Source: Aphis gossypii (lineage: Eukaryota; Arthropoda; Insecta; Hemiptera; Aphididae). From it: a DNA stretch of 64,000 nucleotides. The stretch is taken from positions 47,946,287-48,010,286 of the forward strand of contig NC_065532.1 in the NCBI RefSeq assembly GCF_020184175.1, in the 5' to 3' direction. The position numbers and the translations under genes are program-made. Positions 11,380-23,200 of the stretch are shown piece by piece. The notes under the pieces are model-generated. The model saw only the letters and a list, made by a program, of their open reading frames with translations. It did not search any database and was not told where the DNA came from. Position 1 is the first letter of the stretch. The number at the start of each line of letters is the position of its first letter.

Positions 11380-12204
11380 ATTCATACCAAAGAAGAGCTA
11401 AAGGGGTTTAAGCGTGCTTAAAGAGTAGCATAGAAGATAATTGTTGGGAATGTACAGTAGTTGAATCTAATTAACTTTTATTTTATAGCATTTGTTTATT
11501 TTTTTAATTTATATAATAGCATGTTTATTAGATTATTAAATATTACTCGTTTTTCAATAATAAATTCTAAGTGTAATGCCATATTTCATATATTTTTGAT
11601 AATTATACAGTATATATTGTACAAAAACGATTTGAATATTCAACATAAGCGGATATTGGAGGGATTTGGGGTCTTAAGCATCCTCCCCCTAAAAAAGTAA
11701 TCAAGCCACACCAGACGGTTAAAGCGTCTAAAAAAATGTGTTTACTTGGATGAGAAACATGTTAAGCTCCTCTTCACGAATGTGACCAATTATCCGCTTA
11801 TAATGTTCAATACCGTTATTTAGTGAATTTTTTTACGGAAATATACATATAAGTCAAGTTAAAACCGGCATAAGTTGTCTCTCTCTAAAACATTAATCAG
11901 ACATTTTTAATTGTAAACTTGTTACACAAAACTTTTAAATAAAAAGTAAGATTTTAAATTAAGATGCCTTTTATATCGTACAAAACATTGTTTAAAACAT
12001 TTTTGATATAAGATTTATGGTTATATTGCATTTGTAAAATATTTTTATACAATACATATTACATATTAATATATTATAATATACAATCGATTGTCAATCA
12101 GCAATTTTAATTTAGTGGTACCTATTTAATTTATAAGTAGGTATGAACTTTAAGTTATTTCACTACACAGATGGCGTGTGTTCATTTTTGATTTTTCAGT
12201 GTAT
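11380..12204. other. Non-coding spacer
   Basis: AT-rich. The only longer ORF (11461-11700) has random AT-biased composition. Nothing recognised. Confidence 0.5.
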
Positions 12205-12213
12205 CGGGTAAAT

Positions 12214-12900
12214 GGGAGGCGGAAAAAATGACCACGGAAAAAAAACCCACGGAAAAAAAGCCCAAAAAATAAAACCCACGGAAAAAAAACCCAAATTAAA
12301 AAACACACACCGGAAAAAAAGCCCATGGAAAAAAAGTGCTATCATTGTAATCTTATATTATGAAATATTTTATAAACTGTAGTTGATTGTTAATTATACA
12401 ATGGATTTACAATCATATAAATAATTTTATCATATAATTATTTAATAGAACATAGGAACAAAATATTAAAAATACAAAATATTTTCGTTTGTGGTAACAT
12501 AATAATAACTAATAATTATAATACGAGAGATCGCATAGTCATAATAATTAAATAATATAATAATTTAAAAAAATAATTTTCGATAGTAGTCTATAAAAAA
12601 AAAGTTAAACTCATTTAAGCAAAATCAACATTGATTAAGGGTTAATTAATAATTTGAATTTGAATTGCTAAAAAGTATGTATGTATGTATGTATAATTTA
12701 ATAAAGTATTATATTTTACTACTGTAAATATTATTTAAAATATGTATTTATAAATAAATGTAAATATATTATGTATAACATATTTTTTTGGGCTTTTTTT
12801 CCGGCGTGTGTTTTTTAGTTTGGGTTTTTTTTCCGTAGGTTTTTTTTGGGGGGTTTTTTTTCCGTGGGTTTTTTTTCCGTGGTCATTTTTTCCGCGATTC
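12214..12900. mobile_element. Foldback (Mutator-like) element with long repetitive inverted arms
   Basis: Arms of about 120 bp at 12214-12340 and 12783-12900 are near-perfect inverted copies. Both are built of a short degenerate motif, CCACGGAAAAAAAACCC, and end in GCGGAAAAAATGACC. Perfect 9-bp direct repeats CGGGTAAAT flank it (12205-12213 and 12901-12909), the size made by Mutator-like transposases. The centre (about 440 bp) is AT-rich without an ORF, so the element is non-autonomous. Confidence 0.8.
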
Positions 12901-12909
12901 CGGGTAAAT

Positions 12910-15900
12910 ACAACGATATAAAAGGAAGTTCAAAATAGTTAGAGTAAATCAAAATTAGTGCACGTATTGACGTATCAATAACGACTGAATAAAATTTTAG
13001 ATGTATCAGAGTTCAAGTAAAATAGTAATTTAATTTAAAACTCAGATAAACTACTATTTAGTTTTAGTATACTAAATACTTACATTATAATATGTGCTTC
13101 AAACTTAAACATTATGTAACTATTTTAACTGTATAGGTAATAGTGTACGACATTTGACCATCGATTAATTTTATTTTTATGTTAGCACTTTCATAGGTAC
13201 GAGTACTGATGTCAAGTATTTTCAAGTTATTCCTTCACGATTTCCATGATTGCGCTTTTCAGTTTGGAAGCACCGTTTCAATGAAAAGTTTGGCCCAAAC
13301 AACGATTATAAAACTATACCATTTATATATATATATATATATATTTATAACAATTAACAACTATAAAAGTACATTTATTTCACATTTTTCCTGTTGTATA
13401 GTACGTACTACGTTACGTAATACGTTTGCGTGTTGTAATGAACGTTATTTATCATATTATCTGAAAAAAATAACCTAAAAATATAATTTCATAAATCGCA
13501 TAATCATGCAGCAGATTATCATAATATTATTGTTTTCAAACAAGTTATTTCCCTCTTTTTTTTTTTTTTGAACTAGCAGTTTATAATTAATATTGTTTAA
13601 TAAATTCATTGCCGGTTTATATCCAAGTTTTATAAAATGAGACTAAAAATTAAATTTAAGACTTGTAATGTGAAAACAAATAGTTATAATAGTTGCTCAG
13701 TTACACCGCGTGACACAAGTACACAACATCAACGGGAATTTATTAAAACAAATATCAAGGACTATCATACCGCCATACAGCTGATAGTGGTCGTGTCGTA
13801 TTTTCTGGCGGTGAGCGGAGGATATATGAGTGATAAATTCGATTGGTCTTCTTTTTTTGTTACTGATCGGTATAATATTGTTTTATATTATTTTAGAGCA
13901 CAACGTATTATAGATTATTATAGGTTATAAACTAATACAAATAAAATAAATATTAACTATATACATGTTACGAATATATATTTTCGTTTGACGTTCTAAA
14001 TAATTCCATTAAGAACGCAAATAACAATCAAACTAAAACATTTAAATACAAGTTATATTTATCATTTAGAATTACATAATATTACTTAATTTTATATGTC
14101 ATAACATTTATAACTCATCACCACTCGGTTCTCATTATAGCCATACACTTACACTAATGATACGGATGTCATTGACTTATGATTGTGTTCGACTGTTCAA
14201 AATCAAATATATCTGCTACACGATTTTATCATGATGGTTGCTTAAACAAAATAATTATAAATATAATAGAAGTGTGTACCTACTAAGTACTAATCAATTT
14301 CTGCAAATAACATCAATTCTCAAACAGTTTTGAAAAACTGTCATTGTGATGACAGGTAAGTATATTCATAACCCGGACCTCTCACAACAGGTACCTAAAT
14401 GATATGTTTGACAACATTTATCTCGCCCCCCCTTTTTTGAAAAAATCCTAAATACCCCACTAACTATGATGGTTATACACATTACATTTCATAGAAAATT
14501 CACCAAGCATTTTCATCTGCCTTTTCAATGATGCTATATTCAAATTCTTCAGACACGACCGACGAATATGCTCGAAAACAACGAAAAGTATCAGGATCGC
14601 CGCGGTGCGTTGTAGCACTGTCCGTTGACTTTCTTTCGTTTCACGGCATTCCCGCCGACCAATTCTCACCTTAATTTAGCTTAGTGGTTTGACTCATACA
14701 ATTCTGATAAGAAAATTATTTACTAGTTCAAAATTCTTGAAAATTTAACACATGATTAAGTTGTTCTTATATCTAGGTATATAAAAACATTAAAAATAAT
14801 AAAGCATAATTTGTTTTTATATGTTTGAAGAGAAATTAATTAGTCGACTTACTCGACTCCCACGAGTTTTTACATTATTACTATTGCTTTGAAATTAATA
14901 TGTTTACACGTTCGCTAACCGATAAATCGTATATTATAATATAAAATAACTTTTCCCGAAACTTATTTTCAGAAAAATAATTAGACGGCGTTATGGATAG
15001 ATAATTTAAGGACATTTGTGTTTAGAATGCAATCCACGGTGGAACATGACTTGATTTCAAATTTCCAAATATGGGAGACTTTAGACTACAATAACTTCAA
15101 TAATAGATAACGGTTATTATGACGTAAAAAATAAGAGTTGTAATTATTTTAATTAAACGTATAAATGAAAAAAACGGAAAAAGCCTCCCTACACTGAGAT
15201 AAAAATTATTAAAAAAAAAACCTAATATGTCCATCTCTTAGCTAGAATTTAATTATAAAATTACATAATTTGATTTGAATTTATAATTGTGTACAAATTG
15301 CTTTGTTTCCACTAACTAATCTTATTCAATACTGATGAGTAGTTAGTTAACACAATGATTATCAATACGGTGTGACTGCAACCACAATATACTTATTGGT
15401 TGGGTTATAATTTATAAATGATAATTTGTTTTTATAACTTTATTAAATTTAGTCATATATATCTAAAATAAATTATGCTAACATATAATTTTTTTTTTGA
15501 TTTTTGGTTATAATTTATAACAAATGATGGTCTTCAAGTCCAAAGGAAATAATCAATTAGGAATTTCATAGTCTTCGATTTTATACCAATGAGGGGAGTT
15601 ATGAGATTGATTCACTTATATATTTTTCTTTATACATTTTTACATTTCAAGGAAATATTAACTTATAGATGATTATTTTTATAACGCAGAAAATACATGC
15701 TTTTCTTGTAGTTTGGCATTCAAATGTTTTGACGACTAATATCAAATAATAATAATACTTAATGTTCATAATATGCTCAATGCTGATTATGAAATAATAA
15801 ACATTAAATTATCTTAATTTATTCACTAATATATATATTATACTAAAATATACAATTATAAATTGTAATAATTATTTATTCATAGCTATAATAACCTAAA

Positions 15901-17200
15901 TGGGTTAATGATGTTTAATAGGATTGCATTGTAAGAACAGTCTAAATTAAGTTGGTCTTATTGATGATTGACATTTTATCAGAATATCAAAATTATGCCA
16001 GATGAAGACATTAGTCTAAAAAATGAAAAAGAGTATTTTTAATTATACATGATAATTGCAATGGTTATATATTATTAGGTACGTATTAATTATTAATATG
16101 ATAATACTTTATTAAAAATAACCTAATCTAATCTAACGGTGACACAAAAACAAATAGTTATTTCATTATTTGTTTTAAATTTAATATATTATACATTCAT
16201 TGCTTTGTTCAGAATCATACCCAAAGATATTGGAATATAAATTATTATGAATACTACTAATACGAGCTACATTAAATAAGCATACGGCTTACATCCTACA
16301 AATAAAAGAATCTTTTGTGTGCTACTGTTGCTTACTATTTACAAACAAATATTTTCAAATGTAACTAATTATTTACAAAGAATAAAACAAATTTTGAAGC
16401 TATCAATTAATAAAAAATGTTCATAACTTGTTAGAAATTTAAATTTTCATTTAATAAAATAATATGTATAAATCATAATTGGAAAGTAATAAAAACTGTT
16501 TAATCATTGAAATTTTTTACTCCAAATAATGTTAAACAAAAATAAATTGAACCCAATTTAGTAGTACATCAAATTTAAAATTTTTACTATCTAAAAATTA
16601 CTGGTGTTTTATAGTAAAATAACTTTAACACTATCTACATGTCATCACTGGATGAATAAATCTAACTAATCATATTAGAATTACATATTTTAAAAACATT
16701 ACATAAGCAAAATACGAACTATTCCATGAATAATAATACAGTTTAATCTTGTTAAGTTTTTCTAAAAACAATTTGTTATGTTGTCCACAATAACTCTCCT
16801 TTTCTTTTGTAAAATAATATTTATTTAATAAAATTGTTGAAGTTTTCCTATGAATAAAATATTATGGTATTATTTTTTCATATCCCAATTTGTTATCAAT
16901 TTATAAATTATAGTCGTTTTTTCATCATTTTTTTTTTTTATGTTCATTATGTATCTACAAGGTCAAAATAATAATTTTAATGAGCAATATATTATACAAC
17001 ATTGATAGTGTTCTTTTTTATTTTTGACACAAAACAAAAATGTGTTTAACAATAAAAATAACTTAAAAATATAATAATATTTATAAATAGAAATATATGT
17101 ATGTAGAAAAAAAATAATGTTTATTATATTATGATCAAGATGTATATCCCAATAGTCAACAAAGACAGGCATGAAAAACTAAACGTTATTAGAGTTCAAC
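12910..17200. other. Non-coding AT-rich region
   Basis: Over 4 kb without a supportable gene. It contains a (TA)n run at about 13324-13345. A GC-richer patch at about 14530-14680 has a 69-codon ORF on the minus strand with no recognisable family or splice context. The segment before 17200 is probably the BSDC1 3' UTR. Confidence 0.45.
13324..13345. repeat. (TA)n microsatellite
   Basis: Alternating TA for about 20 bp. Confidence 0.85.
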
Positions 17201-19264
17201 TCATTTGGTGGTAGTGGGCGGTTCAATGTCTTCCATATCAAAATCCTTGACCCATTCGTCTGAACAAAAAACAAAAACACCAATAAATTAACTTAATGTT
17301 ACTGAAAAACTCTTTGCATCCAAAGCCTTATTTAGTATTTTAGTCAATCTTTTATTGTTAGAAAAAAATGTGTGACGTTTTGATAGTTGCCCACCTTAAA
17401 CTTTAGTAACACCTTCATACTCAACAATTACCTTTGTCCAAACTCGAAGTGGTAACTGAAGAAGCATTTGATGGAATATCTTCCTGTTTTGATTTTGAAT
17501 CCTTCTTAATTTCTGCCAAATTTAATAAGAAAAAAAAATAACTTTTTTGTTACAAAAACCATAACAAATACTACATTATACACTATACCTTCTATGGGGC
17601 TATTAGATTTTGATGATACTCTTCGTTCCTGATCATATGATGTCAATATCTCCTCTTGTTCTTTTTCAGACAGTTCTATATCAGACAATGGAGTTAACTC
17701 TGTAAATTGAAATTTACCATTGTAAATATACTCTCCATGAAACATGACATATAATTGAATAAAGAATAACCTACCTTTATTGAAATCTATTCTTTCAGCT
17801 TCTCGATTTTCCTTTTCTGATCGCCTCTGTTGTTTTGCATCTTCATCTTCTAACAATGCCTTTCGAAACAAAAATCGATACCAAAAGTCAGCATGAGAAA
17901 CAGAATCTGGCACAAATTTCTGATAGTTTTCACGTAATGGAGTGCACTCATTTAATATCTTGTTGAGTTTATCATTAGATAACAAACTACTATCACCACT
18001 TTTAACCCAATCCAACCAAGCTTTATATCTTTTATCAAGTTGATCATCAATTTCCATTAAAAATGTATTTGGATCATTTGCCAGTGTATATATTTGTGCC
18101 TATAAATTACCAAAATAAAATTTCATAGATGACATAAAATTAAATTTACACAAATTATATTAATTACTTGAAGCCTAGACAAAGTAACCGTGTCAGAGCC
18201 AACAATCATTATTGCTTCATCTTCATCATCAGGCAAAGGGTTTAATGCACTTGACATTTGGTCAAGAAACAAACTTACTGATTTTTTCATAGTGTTGGCA
18301 GTAGATTCTGGATTTTCCAACTAAAACATGATTATAAAAATATAGCAAAAACTTTAAGCTTAGTACAATTTTAATAAGTGTGTATACTTGTAATGTATCT
18401 TTCACAACATTGGTAGTATTTAAAACAATATTGCTGGTTTCAGTGGTGACTATTGTTGTTAGTTCACCGAGATCACGTTTAACCGATTCCAACACTTCAG
18501 CAGACTAAAATGGGATAATCATTTTATAAAATAAAAATATATTTATTTATAAATGGAATTATTAAATAGTGAGAGAAACATAAAAATTTACTTTAGACTT
18601 AGCTGCAGAGTATAATGAATCCCACCATCCACCACCTTCATTTCCCTTTGGTTCTGCACATACTGCGGCTTCTTCATTAACATTTTCAACATCATCAGGT
18701 TGCCTATAATGAATAATAGCAATAATAGTTAAACTATGTTTCAATATAATAGGATATTATACAATATATATAATATTATTTAATTTTATATTTAATTATT
18801 AAAAATGGTTATTTCAAAACACATAATAGAGAATTATAAAATTCAATAAATGTTTACCCAATAAAAGAAAATAAGGTTGAACATGTTAGTAAGAAAAAAT
18901 GAGTTTAAATTTAATTGACTCTTTATTCAATGGCTGTAATTATTAACCTTAAGTTTTATATAGTTTTTTCATAAATAAATAATATCATAATATATTTGAG
19001 CTTATCCCACGAGAATGGTTTTTTTTCAAAACGTTTTCAACGTCCACTTTCACATTTGTTTACTTGTATAATATAGTTGGAAGGGCTTGCAATGTACATA
19101 ATCAATATAATATCCTTTGAAAATAGATAGATATTCATATCTGTAGTTCTGTACAACAACAAACTAACTTAGGTTCTTTAATCATAGTCTGCCGACAATG
19201 TATAACAGACGTAACTGTAACTACTAAGACCTCTACCATGACTGGTTACTCACTTGTCGGCCAT
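17201..19264 (-). CDS. BSDC1: BSD domain-containing protein 1
   Basis: Eight coding exons: 19264-19254, 18703-18592, 18504-18388, 18320-18168, 18099-17775, 17699-17589, 17512-17432, 17259-17201. They total 969 nt, 322 residues. The first coding exon is only 11 nt (Met-Ala-Asp and part of Lys). An acidic stretch leads to GGGWWDSLYSAAKSKS, matching the WW-containing N-terminus of the family. A long amphipathic region follows. The BSD domain lies around residues 155-215 (DFWYRFLFRKALL with the family's conserved Phe-Trp pair). The tail is acidic and ends DEWVKDFDMEDIEPP. BSDC1 is widespread in eukaryotes but its molecular role is poorly defined. It is transcribed away from aprataxin, whose ATG is 977 bp away. 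The identity rests on domain order and local similarity recalled from the family. Confidence 0.92.
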
Positions 19265-20241
19265 GGTGCAATTAACTCCGCTGTCTCACTTGTCTTCCAC
19301 AAAAGGTGCCTGAAGTACAGTCTCTCCAACTTCTTGGCACCTTGAGAAGTGGGTAGCCGCGGGTATATATTCAAGCAAGCTGAGGCTAAATCACCAGACA
19401 GCCAAACGGCATCTTCCAGTGAAATGCGCTACAGCGCGGAATAGCTGCAGAGTCTAGTCAAGCTTGATGGCACGAGATCGTAGCCCGCGGTGTAAGCGGT
19501 TATACTCGGAAAATATTTTTCAGTGCTTATTTGGTAAGTCGAAAATCTACTGCAATCGATAGTATCGAAAATATATTCAGTAATGACGAGTTCACAGACC
19601 AAAACGTCAGATGGACTATGGAGAGTAGACAACAACGACGGAGATCTTGTGACTTGTTATAATACTATAGACTGTTAAGGTCTATACTCTATAGTTGCTG
19701 CAGTAGAGTAGACAGTTCACAGTAAGTTGTATAAGAGTAATCACCCAGACACCTAGTCCCCTTTACACAATCTACGCAGAATAAAATACGTTATCATTAT
19801 TTAGTCGAATTCGTTCAATGATAACATTATTGTTACCGTGTTCACGGTAATCGTCACACATTTTCGCCGCCTACATTCAGTCCACAAAGTCCATTCAGCA
19901 TTTCAGCCACCGTTACGGCAAACCACACCGACGTCCTACACATGGAAAATAGTTTTATACTACTCGCTTGAAATCATGACAATATTAACATTTTTTTTAT
20001 GTATTCCGTTCACGGAGGTATGGACTGACCGTGGCGGTTGAGTTGAGGCCAACGACGTCCGACGAATTTTAATAAAAAAAAAAAAGTTCAATAGACCGTC
20101 AGTAACTTGTAAGTCCCTTAAAACAAATTGATAGGTTGGTCAGTCGGTAAATCCGCATTGTTGTCGTCCACCACGTGCCGCGGCCCTCGACGAAGGCCAT
20201 CGTTTACGTCCATATTTTGTTTTTAATTCTTTTTCGCCATC
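19265..20241. promoter_or_regulatory. Shared head-to-head region of BSDC1 (-) and aprataxin (+)
   Basis: A 977-bp gap between divergent start codons, more GC-rich than the surroundings, which suggests a bidirectional promoter. Overlapping short ORFs here look like chance. I cannot place transcription starts. Confidence 0.5.
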
Positions 20242-23200
20242 ATGTTCAATGAAGCACGGAACAACCTGATCCTGGCCATGAATGACCCGTCGAACGTTCT
20301 CTATTCTGACGATTTCGTAGTGATCATTGCTGACCAGTTCCCGAAGTCTAAACATCACTATTTAGTTATGCCAAAGGAAGACTTGCTGGACGTTCGATCT
20401 CTCAAAAAGGACCACATACCTAAGCTCATTTACATGGAATTCAAAGGTCTGGAGTATGTGATGTACAAGACTGGACTGATGGCACAAGATTTACAGTAAG
20501 GGTCTGCCTACTCAGGTGATATGAAATTCAAAAACTTGATTAAATTGTATTTCTTATTCATTGCACAGCAATATAATGAACTTAAAATTAATCTAAAAAA
20601 ATGTTTTATGTAAACATCATTAATAAGATTTAAACATTTATAACAATTTCACTATGATATAACTAACTATAAGTCAGGTATATCATGTACTTAAGACCAA
20701 CTTATTTTATGCCACCTTTTAGTTCATATTGTAATAACAATACAATACTTGAAATTTGAATTTGGTCTTGCTTATTTATCTCTTCATTTTCTTTAAGTGT
20801 ACCTAATAATGCCTTTCTTTCTGGACTCCTTAACTTGATGTCATTAAAATTTTTTTTCATTATTTCAAATTTTCAACTAACATTTAACCATAGGTTTCTA
20901 ACTACTATAATTTTATTGTTTTTGCTATATAGCCTTAATTTCAGAGATAAATATAATTATATTTATAAACAATATTTTAGGTAAAGACCTTAATATGTAC
21001 ATTCTTATTTCTTATTACTTACTAGTATTATTTATTTATAATAAAATATTATACAAAATAATAATTAACAATTTCTAATGACATATCATTCATTAATTTT
21101 TTTTTTTTTTAATTGAAATAAATATTTAATGGGTACTTTTAAAATAAAAAGATTGATGATAGTAACAAATAAGTAATAACTTAATAATTATGTAAATATA
21201 TCTCTTTTTCATCCAAATTTGAATTATAAATATGTATAAAAAATTGTGTTAGTTCATTTTTTTAGATTTTGATTTTTAACACTATTATATTTTCATTCTT
21301 TGGCTATACATTTTCGTAATTTTGTTATTATTTAAACTTTAAATGTGTTTAAAATAAAATTATGCCTATGTATTTTTAATTATTATATAAATACAAAAAA
21401 AACTTATGTGAAATCTTATATTAAATTTTTTAAATTTTGACCCGATGAATAATATTTTGTCTTAAAAAGAAAAAAATCGAAAATGTTTATAGGTACTTAC
21501 CTATAATAAACTCAATAAGAACAAAATAATATTTGAAAATCATACGCCATTTATAGAAAATGATAAAGTAAAAATTTTATAAAAACGTCGAAGTACTTAC
21601 AGTTATTCATTTTACTGTTTAACTCCTTTTAGTGAAGGGATATCGCCAGTTTTCAATAACAATGAACTTTCTATTTTCCGCCAAATTAGAAAAAACGGAA
21701 TCCCTTTTCCGCCAATTATAAATTATAGAATTTTAAAGTTAGGGAACCCTTAAAGATTTGATAATATTAAACATTAGTATTTATAATGTGTATATACTAT
21801 GTAGGTACACACTATACGGTTAAATAATAATTGTACACCTACAGCTATTTAAATCATTACGCATGATTTTTTTCAACCGACAAAATAAGTTAAAAAATAT
21901 AATTTTATCTTAGTACTTATTAATTCTATTAATTTTATCTTATACTGTTCTTACACTTACGTTCATTGTGGTTTATTTTTAAATATATATCTTAAATAGT
22001 TGGTTTTTAAATCCATGCGTCTTTACGTAAAAATATTTAATATAATATTATATTATTTAGTCTTTGATGTCATACTGAAGTTTGTTCGATTTATCGGAAC
22101 TGTAGTATTGATTTATAATATTATTGTAGTTGTATGATAACTTAAAAAAATACGTACGTAATGATTTAAATAGTAGTAGGTATTATAAAATTAGTGTGTT
22201 AGATATAAAGCCATAAAGGTATTATATATAGTTACTTATAAATAAATTATTAAATCTTAACATAAGGGTTCTCAAACTTTAAAATTCAATAATTTTTAAC
22301 TAACAGATTACGAAAAGTTTATTTTTTGCGGAGACCAGTGGCACAAAGTATCAACTAGATCCAATTTGCTACCAAAAATAACCCCTAACGGCCTAACGTG
22401 GTAATTCTTAAGAATTTTTACTAGATGATAATTAAAAGTACTGATTAAAAATAAAAACTACATAAATTATTGTAAAATCAATGTATTCATTGCTCTGCCT
22501 ATAATATTCAATTTGAGATAGCAATTGTTTATAAATAACTCGGAATCGAAATATTTTGAAAATGATACATTTGGTGAACACTTAAACATCTACAGTAATT
22601 AGATTAAAAAAAAAAATCGTTTGATTTCACTTTATTTTACGTTGAATATCCAACTTCATAATTTCAATTTCAATCTTTAAAAAAATGTGGAATTCTGCTA
22701 GTTTTTAGTTATAATAACTTATACCTAACGAATCTTGTATTGAGTATCTATTCCTTTATTGATTATATTTATAACAAAATAATCAATTTTATCAAAAACT
22801 TATTTTGTGTACACATTTTTGTTACTTTAACTGTTTTATGTTTTTCAAAATTATTAAGTAAGAAACCAACAATTTTACAATTATACCAATTAGATTCGTT
22901 TTTCTATCAGAAAAGTCACCAAAGGATCCTTTTTTCTCATTCAAAATATTTTTACTCTAAAAAATGAAAACACATACCTAATTTTGTCGACATTTAACTC
23001 TGAGAGGGGTAGTGTATGTGTTACCGTAAAAGTACGAATACCGGTAAAACCTAGAATATACAAAATAGTTCGATCTAACACTCAAACCCCGTATGATTTT
23101 TGTAGTTCGGACTTTTAGAAACGAGATTCGGTAAATTTTAGGATAACTAACCAGCATTGGTAGAACTCCGAAATCATTACCAATTATGTGATATTCTTTT

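Noticed and set aside
13637..13930. 97-codon plus-strand ORF
   Set aside because: No signal peptide, domain or splice context; composition follows the local base bias. It may be chance.
14460..14669. 69-codon minus-strand ORF in a GC-richer patch
   Set aside because: No recognisable family and no supporting exons nearby; not listed as a gene.
19300..19520. Possible tRNA gene in the GC-rich BSDC1/aprataxin gap
   Set aside because: No B-box-like GGTTCRANNCC and no cloverleaf could be drawn.
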